From: Yinghuangia soli
Lineage (GTDB): Bacteria > Actinomycetota > Actinomycetes > Streptomycetales > Streptomycetaceae
Direction of reading: 5' to 3'
Length of the DNA: 63,867 nt
NCBI RefSeq assembly: GCF_021502675.1
Contig: NZ_JAKFHA010000047.1
Span: forward strand, 1-63,867
A program made the translations under genes and the position numbers. The notes under the pieces are model-generated. The model saw only the letters and a list, made by a program, of their open reading frames with translations. It was not told the DNA's origin and searched no databases. Positions within the stretch are counted from its first letter, which is position 1; the number at the start of each line of letters is the position of its first letter. Shown here one piece after another: positions 25,592 to 33,641 of this stretch.

Positions 25592-25629
25592 CCCGAGGGC
25601 CTGGCCTGGCGCGCTGTCCGGTCGCCGCC

Positions 25630-25664
25630 TGCGTCGACGCCTACCTCGCCGCCTACCTCGCCGC
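25630..25664. repeat. 12-bp tandem repeat GCCTACCTCGCC
   Basis: GCCTACCTCGCC occurs twice with a third partial copy (GCCTACGAGGC) between the convergent kinase and ArsR genes. The last copy forms a short dyad with the ArsR 3' end. Probably neutral, possibly part of a bidirectional terminator. Confidence 0.5.
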
Positions 25665-26075
25665 CTACGAGGCGACCACGCGCCCCGCCGGCTCCCGTTC
25701 GGCCAGGGCGTCCTCGTCGGCCGTACCACCCGCCTCGGCCGGTACGTCGGCCTCGCGGAGCTGGATCAGCAAGTCCTGCTGACCGGCCAGCAGTTCGGTC
25801 AGGATGCGGCGCGCGGCGCGGAGGAGTTCGGCGACGTCCGGGCCGGCCAGCGCGTACACGACGGTGTCCGCCTCACGGCTGGACGTGACGATCCCGGAGC
25901 GGCGCAGGACCGCGAGCTGCTGCGACAGGTTGGACCGCTCGACGTCGATCGCCGCGAGCAGATCGCGGACCGGCATCGGGCCGTCCTGGAGGAGTTCGAG
26001 CACCCGGATGCGCACGGGGTGCCCGAGCATGCGGAAGAACTCCGCCTTCGCCTGGTACAGCGGAACCGGCACCAC
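25665..26075 (-). CDS. ArsR-family winged-helix regulator
   Basis: A 136-residue ArsR/SmtB-type repressor (FRMLGHPVRIRVLELLQDG; VERSNLSQQLAVLRRSGIV; ADTVVYALA). There is no cysteine in the recognition helix or elsewhere in the core, so classic As/Cd sensing is unlikely. The C-terminal 45 residues are an acidic extension. The GTG pair at 26075 follows AGGTGACGT. A perfect inverted repeat ATCCTTCA-N10-TGAAGGAT lies 170-190 bp upstream, before the roadblock gene, and may be its operator. Confidence 0.88.
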   Translation of the reverse strand: MVPVPLYQAKAEFFRMLGHPVRIRVLELLQDGPMPVRDLLAAIDVERSNLSQQLAVLRRSGIVTSSREADTVVYALAGPDVAELLRAARRILTELLAGQQDLLIQLREADVPAEAGGTADEDALAEREPAGRVVAS

Positions 26076-26236
26076 ACGTCACCTGCCCATCCGTTCGTCC
26101 CGACCTCGCTCGACGTGCCTCCCCCGTCCGGCATCGGAGCCGCGGGCCGCGGGATGCCGGCGCATCCGCAGGACATTCTCGCCTGCCCGCCGCGCGGCGT
26201 CCGGAAGTTCCCGCCAAAGCCCGCCATCGGGCGAAA

Positions 26237-26268
26237 TGAAGAATCCTTCAATTCGCTACATGAAGGAT
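26237..26268. promoter_or_regulatory. ArsR-type operator candidate
   Basis: TGAAG (26237-26241), ATCCTTCA (26243-26250) and TGAAGGAT (26261-26268): an outer perfect 8-bp inverted repeat with a 10-nt spacer, nested with a second TGAAG half-site that pairs with CTTCA. This AT-rich island stands out in the 26076-26423 gap (348 bp), which otherwise shows no gene. Confidence 0.6.
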
Positions 26269-26423
26269 GGCGCAGTCGGTCACGGAGCCTAGCCGTCAAT
26301 CGGCTCCGCAGGGCGGGTTCGGATTTCTTCGCGCATCCCTCGCCGCGGATGTGCGAGACCTATGCCGTGCGCACGTTCCGCAACCGACCGAGACAGCAGT
26401 CGAAGACCGAGGGGAATCGGCCC

Positions 26424-26798
26424 ATGACGACAGGCCTGGAGCAGGCTCTCAAGGAGGCGATGGCGATCGACGGGGCCGTGGGGGCCGCGATCGTCGACTA
26501 CACCAGCGGCATGGCGCTGGCCGCCCAGGGCACCTCCAAGGATCTGGACCTGACCGTGGCGGCCGCCGGGAACACCGACGTGCTGCGTGCGAAGGCCCGC
26601 ACCATGGAGATGCTCGAGATCAACGAGCGGATCGAGGACATCCTCATCACGCTCGACTCCCAGTACCACCTGATCCGCCCGCTCGGCGGACGCGCGGGCC
26701 AGGGGCTGTTCCTGTACCTCGTCCTCAGCAAGAACCGCGCGAATCTGGCCATGGCCCGACACCAACTCCGGCGGGTGGAGGCCGAAATCAAGGTCTGA
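26424..26798 (+). CDS. Roadblock/LC7 domain protein
   Basis: A 124-residue roadblock/LC7 protein (AIVDYTSGMALAAQG, EMLEINERIEDILITLDSQYHLIRPL, LFLYLVLSKNRANLAMAR). In actinomycetes these act in conservon (Cvn) sets with a kinase, a DUF742 protein and an Ras-like GTPase as G-protein regulators. Here none of those partners is adjacent, so it may be orphaned or function with another locus. GAGGGG is 9 bp before the ATG. Two overlapping hairpins follow. Confidence 0.88.
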   Translation: MTTGLEQALKEAMAIDGAVGAAIVDYTSGMALAAQGTSKDLDLTVAAAGNTDVLRAKARTMEMLEINERIEDILITLDSQYHLIRPLGGRAGQGLFLYLVLSKNRANLAMARHQLRRVEAEIKV

Positions 26799-26825
26799 CC
26801 CGCAGCCCGCCCGGCCCGTCGCGGC

Positions 26826-26880
26826 CGCTGCCCGCCGTCACCGACCCGAGCGGCGGGCAGCGACCGCCGCTCGGGTCGGT
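26826..26880 (+). terminator. Overlapping alternative hairpins after the roadblock gene
   Basis: Hairpin A pairs 26826-26837 with 26851-26862 (CGCTGCCCGCCG / CGGCGGGCAGCG). Hairpin B pairs 26840-26854 with 26866-26880 (15 bp perfect, ACCGACCCGAGCGGC). They share bases 26851-26854, so only one can form at a time. Simplest reading is a terminator, but the geometry also fits attenuation of the small gene at 27040. Confidence 0.6.
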
Positions 26881-27039
26881 ACGGCGCGGGGAGCGCGTCC
26901 CGTGACAGGGATGCGTCAGGGGTGCAGGAGCCGGCGTCAACGCCGCGTCAAGGCGGGCCGGCCCGGCCGGTACGCGGCATAGCGTCGCGCAAGAGGAGCC
27001 CGGAACCGCGGGCTCCGCCCCTCCCCAGAGGACCGGACC

Positions 27040-27258
27040 GTGACCACGACCGCCTTCCTGACCCTGCTGTTCACCCTCGCCGTCGCGGCCCGCATCCTGG
27101 GCACGTGGCGTTTGTCGGCCCGCCTGCGGGAGGCCGGCGACGCAGCGAGGACCGAGGACGGCTCGGCCACTGCCGGGCAGCCTGACGAACCGGGCGACGC
27201 TGTCGTCCCGGTGAGCCCGGAAGTGGCCGAGCACGGTCGGCGGCTTTCCGTCGCGTAG
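27040..27258 (+). CDS. Small single-pass membrane protein
   Basis: A 72-residue ORF with GTG start and AGAGGA 7 bp upstream. Residues 3-22 form a transmembrane segment (TTAFLTLLFTLAVAARILG), and the rest is charged. No family is recognised. It is short, but start, spacing and codon bias support it. Confidence 0.5.
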   Translation: MTTTAFLTLLFTLAVAARILGTWRLSARLREAGDAARTEDGSATAGQPDEPGDAVVPVSPEVAEHGRRLSVA

Positions 27259-27360
27259 CCGCGGATCCTTCGTCGCGGACGGCTTCGTCCGCATCCCGGT
27301 GGCCGTGCCCGCGGTCCGCGACCGACTCCCCGCGTCGCCACGGCGTCGGATCCGTACCTG

Positions 27361-27924
27361 TCAGGAACGGGGTCCGGCAGCCAGGCGGTACAGGGCGTGG
27401 CGGCGGACCGGGTGGCCTTCCGGCACGCGGGGATGGTCGAAGTCCTCGCCCGGGTCGTGCGTCATGCCGAGGCGGTCCATGACCGCGCGGGAGCGAAGGT
27501 TGCCGACGGCGGTGAAGGCGACGATGCCGGGCAGCTCCAGTTCGTCGAAGGCGAACCCTGCTGCGGCGGTGGCCGCTTCGGTGGCGTAGCCGTATCCCCA
27601 GGCGGACCGGGTCAGCCGCCAACCGATCTCGACCGCGGGCAGGAATGCCGCCGCGAAGCTGGGCCGCGCGAGGCCGGTGAAGCCGATGAACTCGCCGGTG
27701 GCCCGTACCTCGACGGCCCATGGGCCCCAGCCTTCGGTGGCGATCATGTCCGCGCACCGCGCGGCCAGCGCGTCGCTTTCCGTACGGCTAAGGCATGCCG
27801 GGAAGTACTCCATGACCTCCGGGTCGGCGTTGAGGCGGGCGAACGGCTCCGCATCGGATGCCTGCCAATTCCGCAGCAGCAGACGCTCCGTCACCAACCC
27901 GACGGCACCGCCGTCTTCCGCCAC
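27361..27924 (-). CDS. GNAT acetyltransferase, RimJ/RimL-like
   Basis: A 187-residue acetyltransferase (TERLLLRNWQASDAEPF; IGWRLTRSAWGYGYATEA; NLRSRAVMDRLGM). It fits the Acetyltransf_3 group that modifies N-terminal amines or small molecules, with acetyl-CoA bound at the Gly-rich W-G-Y-G-Y-A-T-E-A turn. The substrate is not predictable. Transcribed toward the small membrane gene. Confidence 0.85.
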   Translation of the reverse strand: MAEDGGAVGLVTERLLLRNWQASDAEPFARLNADPEVMEYFPACLSRTESDALAARCADMIATEGWGPWAVEVRATGEFIGFTGLARPSFAAAFLPAVEIGWRLTRSAWGYGYATEAATAAAGFAFDELELPGIVAFTAVGNLRSRAVMDRLGMTHDPGEDFDHPRVPEGHPVRRHALYRLAAGPRS

Positions 27925-27992
27925 GCGGGCCTCCTCGCCTCGTCGTCCCCCGCTTCACGCCCCGGGGCCGGCGTCGCCGAGGGCGTCCCAGG

Positions 27993-28571
27993 CTATTCGG
28001 GGTCCATCCCGAGCATGATCCGCGCGGCACTGCGCTGGTCGGCGTACTGGTCGGGGCGAAGCCACTTCCAGCGCCGGACGCGCACCAAGCGGCCTACCGC
28101 CTTCACGAACGCTTCAGGGTCCGCCACCGGCCCGCCGCCGAGGTTGGCGTGGCCGGCCGCCGTCCACTCCCCCAGAACGGTCGCGTCGGCGCTGGCCTCG
28201 CTGACGGTCCGTTCGAGCGTGAAGTACCGGGCCTTGAAGCTCCGGTCGAAGAACACGGCAGCGAAGTGCGCTTCGGTGGCCTTCTGCGGAGGCGGGAAGG
28301 TGATGAGAACCAGCTGCTGCTTCTTGCGTCCCCAGAAGAGCCGGAATCCGAGCCCGTCCGGCGCGACGCGCTTCCCGCGCGGGACGACGGAGGCGGCCTC
28401 CGCCCACATCTCGTGCAGAACGCTTTCGAGCCGCCCGCTGAGCGCGAACGTCGCGAACACCATGCCGTGCTCCAGGACGAACTTCGGCAGGATGACGTGC
28501 GCGACGCCGTAATGGTGCTGGCGCGGCATCTGTCCGGCGAGCTCCTCCGGCATGTTCGACGACTGCGACAC
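27993..28571 (-). CDS. Hypothetical protein
   Basis: A 192-residue soluble protein without recognisable domain. It has a basic N-terminal segment (MPRQHHYGVAHVILPKF), a beta-strand-rich centre (LGFRLFWGRKKQQLVLITF; FKARYFTLERTV) and a C-terminal basic helix (LVRVRRWKWL). The GTG at 28571 has GGAGG upstream and removes 36 unlikely residues. Unlinked to neighbours except for being downstream-adjacent to GNAT. Confidence 0.55.
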   Translation of the reverse strand: MSQSSNMPEELAGQMPRQHHYGVAHVILPKFVLEHGMVFATFALSGRLESVLHEMWAEAASVVPRGKRVAPDGLGFRLFWGRKKQQLVLITFPPPQKATEAHFAAVFFDRSFKARYFTLERTVSEASADATVLGEWTAAGHANLGGGPVADPEAFVKAVGRLVRVRRWKWLRPDQYADQRSAARIMLGMDPE

Positions 28572-28809
28572 TGTGGCCTCCCCCGAGTAGCACCGTGTCG
28601 TGCGGACAGTACAAGCTCCGTGCGCGTTTGACGATGCTCCGCCAGGCACCGGACCGGCTGCGCACAGCGTCTGAAGCACCGCGCGGACGACCAGGCCCGC
28701 TGTGACCGCTCAGCCGTTTTGCGTACCCGGCACGGCGTCGGACGGATTGTTCGGGGTATCGGAAGATAGGCCCTGGTCAGGACTTTTGGCGTGATGCCAT
28801 GATGCCGCC

Positions 28810-29355
28810 GTGCAATTCATGACTCCTTCCTTCGAACTGTGGCAGCGGCGTTCCGCCTCCGACCTGTTCGTTCCGCTGTTCGGCGTCGGGTTGATCGTCG
28901 TCGCCGTGGCCTTTTGGGGCCGACCGCTCGCGGTGGCCGGGTGGGGCTCCGGGGGCGTCCTCGTGCTCGGCCTCGGGACCTGGACATTCTGGCGCGAGCA
29001 CAAGCACCCGCTCCTGCGGCTGAACCAGTTCGGCGTGACGGTAAACCCCGGCAGCCGGCCCGGCCGCGGCGTGGGCCGTGTCATCACGTGGCAGGACATC
29101 GAGGCAGTGGTCTGCTGGAAGGCCGGCAACGGCAACAACTCCTATTGGGTGGGCGTCTCGGCGTCTGCCGCGTTCCGTAGGCAGGCTGGCCTGGACAAGT
29201 CCCGGCTCAACAAGGCGTTCAACGAGAGCATCGGCATGCCGGTCATGGGGACCGTCGTGCGCTGGACAGGCCCCGAGGAAGAACTCCACCGACTGCGCGA
29301 GACGGCAGCCCGCGTGTCACCCCAGACCCCGTTCCTCGACCCCCACCAGCAATAG
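28810..29355 (+). CDS. Membrane protein with PH-like domain, hypothetical
   Basis: A 181-residue protein with two N-terminal helices (about 18-38 and 42-62), followed by a beta-rich part (LRLNQFGVTVNPGSRPGRG; VITWQDIEAVVCWKAG; NNSYWVGV). The strand pattern and W-Q-D-I-E-A-V match the bacterial PH-domain style of short membrane proteins. GTG start at 28810. A strong terminator is shared with the convergent protease. Confidence 0.6.
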   Translation: MQFMTPSFELWQRRSASDLFVPLFGVGLIVVAVAFWGRPLAVAGWGSGGVLVLGLGTWTFWREHKHPLLRLNQFGVTVNPGSRPGRGVGRVITWQDIEAVVCWKAGNGNNSYWVGVSASAAFRRQAGLDKSRLNKAFNESIGMPVMGTVVRWTGPEEELHRLRETAARVSPQTPFLDPHQQ

Positions 29356-29466
29356 GCCACCGACCCGAACACCTGACCTGGAACTGACCCGGTCCGCAAG
29401 CAGCAGCCATGACGGTCGCTGCCTTGGCGCTCGGAGTTGCGCGGGCGCACGCGTGCACTCGGGTGC

Positions 29467-29493
29467 GGGCGGGGCCGGGGTTCGGCCCCGCCC
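29467..29493. terminator. Bidirectional terminator
   Basis: A perfect 11-bp stem (GGGCGGGGCCG / CGGCCCCGCCC) with the 5-nt loop GGGTT, between convergent genes at 28810 and 29514. Confidence 0.75.
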
Positions 29494-29513
29494 GGGCGGT
29501 GGGGGTCGGCGGG

Positions 29514-30872
29514 TCATGCGGCGAGGCCGCCTGCGTTGGCTTCCAGGGTCTTCACGATCTCCTTGACCTTGTTGATCGGGATCGAGAAGCCGAGGCCTAC
29601 GCTTCCTGCCTCGCCGCCCGAAGTCGGCGAGTAGATGGCCGAGTTGATGCCGATGACGCGGCCGTTCATGTCGAGCAGCGGGCCGCCGGAGTTGCCGGGG
29701 TTGATGGACGCGTCGGTCTGGAGGGCCTGGTACTTGGTGGCGCCCGTGTCCTGGCCGCTGTTCGTGCCGTCGGCGGAGTTGCCGAACGGGGAGCCGCCGT
29801 ACGGGGAATCGCCGAAGGGCGAGCCGCCGCCGTAGCCGGGCGGGAGTTGTCCCTGGCCCTGCCCCTGCTGCTCTCCGGCGACCTTCACCTCGCGGTTCAG
29901 TGCGCTGATGATGCCTGAGGTGACCGTTCCGGTCAGGCCTTCGGGCGAGCCGATCGCGACGACCTGGTCGCCGACCTTCACCTGGGACGAGTCGCCGAGG
30001 ACGGCCGGCTTGAGCCCGTCCACGCCGTCGATCTTGACGAGGGCGATGTCGCTGGCCTTGTCGCTGCCGATCACGCGGCCGGTGACCTCGCGGCCGTCGG
30101 CGAGCTTGACGGTCACCTTGCCGCCCACGGCGCCGGACACGACGTGCGCGTTGGTGATGATCTTGCCGTCCGCGGTGTAGACGACGCCGGAGCCGGTGCC
30201 CTTGCCGTTCGGCGTCTGGACGGAGATCTCGACGACACTGGGGCTTGCGGCGTCCGCGACTGCGGGGATGCCGGAGAGGCCCTTCTTGTCGGCGGCGTTC
30301 TGGACGGGTGCCCCGGATTGCGATCCGGACGCCGAGTTGTCGATCCGTCCGCTGATCAGGCCGCCCGCGACACCGCCCGTCAGACCTGCCGCCACGGCGG
30401 CCGCGACGGCGACGGTCACGAGGCGCGGCACGCGCGGCTTGGTACGCCCGTGCCCGGGGCCGGACGCGTCGGCCGGGCCGGACGGGGACGGTGTGGAGTG
30501 CGGCGGTTCTCCGCCGGAGCCGTCGCCGGCGCTCGGCGCTTCCCCGTGCCCGGTTCCGAAGCCGGCGGACTCCGGGGCCGGGACCTGCTCGGCCGGTGCG
30601 CCCCAGGCCATCGGGCCCTGGCCGGACGTCTCCGGCTGAGCCGGGGCGTACCCCGGAGGCTGCGGCGGTGCGGGCGGGATCGTGGGCATCGGAGGCGGAG
30701 GCGGGACGGAGCCTTCTCCGGGGCTCCCGGGGCGGAAGCTGTAGAGCGGCTCGTTGCCAGGTCGCGGCGGCTGCGGCGGATGCGGGGGTTGCGGCGGCCG
30801 TGGCGGCTGCTGCGGCGACCGGGGGTCCTGCGGGTCCGGCAAGTCCTGCGGGTTCTGCGGGTGCGTTTCCAT
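29514..30872 (-). CDS. HtrA/DegP-like trypsin-type membrane serine protease
   Basis: A 452-residue membrane protease. Residues 1-150 are Pro/Gln/Gly-rich and cytosolic, a transmembrane helix (about 153-178) follows, and the extracellular S1C domain has the triad His in TNAHVV (about 235), Asp in SDIALVKI (about 267) and Ser in PGNSGGPLL (about 385). A Gly/Pro/Ser-rich loop (GSPFGDSPYGGSPFGNS) is inserted before the Ser. There is no PDZ domain, so oligomer and substrate recognition differ from DegP. ATG at 30872 has a weak ribosome site (CAGAG); the upstream frame has no better start. Confidence 0.88.
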   Translation of the reverse strand: METHPQNPQDLPDPQDPRSPQQPPRPPQPPHPPQPPRPGNEPLYSFRPGSPGEGSVPPPPPMPTIPPAPPQPPGYAPAQPETSGQGPMAWGAPAEQVPAPESAGFGTGHGEAPSAGDGSGGEPPHSTPSPSGPADASGPGHGRTKPRVPRLVTVAVAAAVAAGLTGGVAGGLISGRIDNSASGSQSGAPVQNAADKKGLSGIPAVADAASPSVVEISVQTPNGKGTGSGVVYTADGKIITNAHVVSGAVGGKVTVKLADGREVTGRVIGSDKASDIALVKIDGVDGLKPAVLGDSSQVKVGDQVVAIGSPEGLTGTVTSGIISALNREVKVAGEQQGQGQGQLPPGYGGGSPFGDSPYGGSPFGNSADGTNSGQDTGATKYQALQTDASINPGNSGGPLLDMNGRVIGINSAIYSPTSGGEAGSVGLGFSIPINKVKEIVKTLEANAGGLAA

Positions 30873-31103
30873 GCTCTGATCATTGAGGGCGAAGCGTGAG
30901 GAAACGGTTAGTAAGGGCAGCGTCAGGACCAAACGGGACGCACATGCGGAGCCCCCGAGGCCGCTGGTGAACCGGGTCGGCCGCAACCGTCGCGGCGGCG
31001 GGGCGAAGACCAGGGCGAGGGCCGCCAAACCATTACGGCCGCGCAGGGCGCGTGGGCTACATTCGGACCCGGTTCAGGTGCGAAGCGGCTCCATACTTCT
31101 GAC

Positions 31104-31134
31104 CTCAAAGGTCTCGCGGGTTCGAATCCCGCCG
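31104..31134 (+). other. tRNA T-arm-like remnant (possible attachment-site relic)
   Basis: GCGGG-TTCGAAT-CCCGC forms a perfect T-arm (5-bp stem, 7-nt loop), preceded by an anticodon-like GAC-CTCAAAG-GTC. No matching acceptor or D-arm is found within 70 bp upstream, so it is not a functional tRNA. Such 3' halves often mark integration sites of mobile elements. The region 30873-31235 (363 bp) otherwise holds only a GC-rich hairpin at 31135-31152. Confidence 0.3.
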
Positions 31135-31152
31135 CCGGTCCTTCGGGGCCGG
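31135..31152 (+). terminator. TTCG-tetraloop hairpin
   Basis: CCGGTCC-TTCG-GGGCCGG: a 7-bp stem with one U-G pair and a UUCG loop, immediately after the tRNA-like piece. It could terminate a transcript entering from the left or mark the end of the relic. Confidence 0.4.
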
Positions 31153-31235
31153 TGTGGGCGAGCGGCCGAAGCCACCAAGCAGGATCCGCGCTTCCGATCT
31201 CTGAACCGCCCTGCCCGCATGCGGACCCGTCCGGG

Positions 31236-31649
31236 CTATCCGGTCGGGCCGGGCGCGCGGTGCCGCCGGGTCTGCCAGCGGGCGATTGCGGTGGCGAACA
31301 CGCCGGTCGCGGCTGCGCAGCCGAACATGATCATGCCTACGCCGATGACGAAGAGCCCGCTCCCGTCGTCCGCCGACCAGTCGTAGTACGCGGCGACCGA
31401 CAGCCCCGCGCTCGTGCCGACCACCGCGGCCGCGACGTACTGCCGCGACGCCGCCGCGAACACCGGCAGTGCCAAGGTCAGCACGAGTCCGATGACCTGC
31501 CACTGCGCGTAGGAAACCGCTTCCCTGCCGTCGGCCAGATCCCGCGGCTGGTCCCAGCCGAGCCACGCAGCCCAGGCGCCTGCCGACACCGCGGCCAGCA
31601 CGGCGGTGGTGAACAGTTGGTTGTCGAATATCCGCGGCAGCTTGCTCAT
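31236..31649 (-). CDS. Small membrane protein, four helices
   Basis: A 137-residue protein with four hydrophobic segments (about 14-30, 50-66, 71-88, 103-125), a conserved-looking WDQPRDLADGREAVSYAQW loop and a basic tail. No family is recognised. ATG at 31649 is chosen over one 7 codons upstream, because MSKLPRIF fits a normal start. Confidence 0.6.
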   Translation of the reverse strand: MSKLPRIFDNQLFTTAVLAAVSAGAWAAWLGWDQPRDLADGREAVSYAQWQVIGLVLTLALPVFAAASRQYVAAAVVGTSAGLSVAAYYDWSADDGSGLFVIGVGMIMFGCAAATGVFATAIARWQTRRHRAPGPTG

Positions 31650-31875
31650 GGACTCAGCGTCGCGGAGCACACCGTCTCCGCCGCAGAGCGCAGGTACTCA
31701 GCACCGCCTGAGTACCTGGGCGACCGAGTAACTGGGTGCACGCGAGGGCGGGCCCGGCGCCTGCAGCCCGGCCCGCCCTCGTGCGTCTCGCGCATCCGGC
31801 GCATCTCGCGCGCCCGGCGAAACAGTTCGCGTCCCGCGCAAGCTGGCGCGTCCAGCGCGTCTTCGTAGGCCCGCG

Positions 31876-33396
31876 CTATGCGGACATCGCGGCGCTCAGC
31901 TCCGATTCGCGGGCGAAGACCGCCCCCGCGCGCGACGTGCGGTCGAACACCATGCCCTGGCGTCCCTTCGTGTCGTACGCCGCCCAGCCCGGGTCGCCGT
32001 CGCGGATGAACGCGACCCACGCGGCGTGTGTCGTGTCGGCCAGGTCCTGCGGCGGGTTGGCACCGGTATTGGCCAGGACGTTCTCGCTGTCCAGGCAGTC
32101 CCAGGCGAACGGCAGCTCGATGCAGTGCCCGGCGAGGCCGTTCTCGGCGCTGGTGAAGCGGAAGTCGTAGGCGAAGGTGCCGGCTTCCTCCTTCTTGGCG
32201 CGCGCCGCGAGCGTGTCGGCGACGAAGAAGCGGAACACGAAGTCGGTCATGATCTTGCCGAACAGCAGGCGGGGCTTGCCTACAGTCGCCGCGCCGTAGA
32301 TACGTCCCCGCGCGCCGGAGAACCCGGCGAGGCGCAGCGCCAGGCGGCGCGGCAGCCAGTCCAGGGCGGCGGGCATCATCGTCGACGCCATCTCGAACTC
32401 GCCGGCGGTCGCGCCGATCAGCAGTGCCTTGTCGGCGCCGATGCCGCGTTCGAGGGCCTCGTCCAGGCCGTACGGCAGCAGGTCGCCGTCGACGAACGGC
32501 GCCCACCCCGACAGCCCGGTGCCCTGGCGCGTCAGGCTCTTCATCATCTGCGGGCCGAGTTCCTCGTCGCTGAGCTTGGCCTGCTCGGTGAAGACGGCCT
32601 TCTCCTCGAGCGCCGCGAATGCCGCGCGCGTGGGCGCGATCCCGAGGCGCTTCGCGAACGCCGCGGACCGTGCGGCGGCCGTCGCGGGGTCACTGGCGAA
32701 CGCGCCCGGGGACTCCGCGATCACGGCCCGGAACAGGTGCTGGGCCTTGGGCATCGACAGCAGCGTCAGCACCGCGGTGCCGCCTGCGCTCTGGCCGCCG
32801 ATGGTGACCTGGTCCGGGTCGCCGCCGAAGGCGGTGATGCTCTCCTGCACCCATTCCAGGGCCATCAGCCAGTCCAGCACCGCCCGGTTGTCGGGCGCGC
32901 ACTCGAGGCGGCCGAAGCCGTCGACGCCGAGCCGGTACGACACCGACACGACCACGACGCCGTCGCGCGGGAACGCCCCGCCCTCGTACCAGGGTGACGA
33001 CGGCGACCCGCTCATGAAGCCGCCGCCGTGGATCCACACGAACACCGGCAGCTTGGCCGTGGTGTCGCCCGGCTTGGGCGTGAAGACGTTGACCAGCAGC
33101 GTGTCGTCGCCGGGGTACGACGGCTCGGGGATCAGCGTCACGCCCATCATGTAGTCGCGCAGGGGCGTGGCCCCATAGGCGACCGCGTCCCGTACGCCCT
33201 CCCACGGCGCGCGCTTGACCGGCGCCGCAAAGCGCAGGTCGCCGACCGGCGCCTCGGCGAACGGTATGCCGAGGTACGCGGCGTTCGAGTCGCCGAGCAT
33301 GATCCCGCGGACGTCTCCGGCCGGGGTCCGGACGACGGGCGCCTCGCCGTGCGGCTCCGAGGGCCGGGTGTCCTGGCCGAGCTCGATGGAAGACAT
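31876..33396 (-). CDS. Type B carboxylesterase/lipase family protein
   Basis: A 506-residue alpha/beta hydrolase: oxyanion-hole HGGGF (about 123-127), nucleophile Ser203 in GQSAGG, acid in the EEL/DEEL region and late His not clearly located. Carboxylesterases of this type hydrolyse aromatic or long-chain esters. A perfect 6-bp inverted repeat TACCGA-N4-TCGGTA lies 55 bp upstream, overlapping the probable promoter, suggesting repression by a TetR-like protein not encoded next door. No signal peptide is seen. Confidence 0.88.
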   Translation of the reverse strand: MSSIELGQDTRPSEPHGEAPVVRTPAGDVRGIMLGDSNAAYLGIPFAEAPVGDLRFAAPVKRAPWEGVRDAVAYGATPLRDYMMGVTLIPEPSYPGDDTLLVNVFTPKPGDTTAKLPVFVWIHGGGFMSGSPSSPWYEGGAFPRDGVVVVSVSYRLGVDGFGRLECAPDNRAVLDWLMALEWVQESITAFGGDPDQVTIGGQSAGGTAVLTLLSMPKAQHLFRAVIAESPGAFASDPATAAARSAAFAKRLGIAPTRAAFAALEEKAVFTEQAKLSDEELGPQMMKSLTRQGTGLSGWAPFVDGDLLPYGLDEALERGIGADKALLIGATAGEFEMASTMMPAALDWLPRRLALRLAGFSGARGRIYGAATVGKPRLLFGKIMTDFVFRFFVADTLAARAKKEEAGTFAYDFRFTSAENGLAGHCIELPFAWDCLDSENVLANTGANPPQDLADTTHAAWVAFIRDGDPGWAAYDTKGRQGMVFDRTSRAGAVFARESELSAAMSA

Positions 33397-33450
33397 GGTG
33401 GTCCCTTTCAAACGGCACGGGTCCGCGACGGCGGCAAGGCAGGGTGAGAA

Positions 33451-33466
33451 TACCGAGTGATCGGTA
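33451..33466. promoter_or_regulatory. TetR-type operator candidate at the esterase promoter
   Basis: TACCGA-GTGA-TCGGTA is a perfect 6+6 dyad, 55 bp before the esterase ATG and just upstream of a TTGACA-like box on the plus strand. No regulator gene is adjacent. The 33397-33641 region shows no gene. Confidence 0.5.
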
Positions 33467-33641
33467 GGTTTTGACATACGCCGCTGCCACAACCTGCCCA
33501 CGCCGCCTTGCACCCGCCGCCGGACGCCCCGGCCCGAGCCCGAAACCCGGGGAGTCACGCCACCGAAAGGCTCCCGACGCGAGCCCGAAGCCCGCGCCGG
33601 CAGGCCTCAGGCAGCCCGTACCGCGCTCGACCCCAAGACCG

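Noticed and set aside
25592-25664. Short gene between kinase and ArsR
   Set aside because: The sequence is a slippage repeat, without start, ribosome site or bias.
31050-31140. A complete functional tRNA gene
   Set aside because: No acceptor 5' half or D-arm pairs with the T-arm; only a relic is supported.
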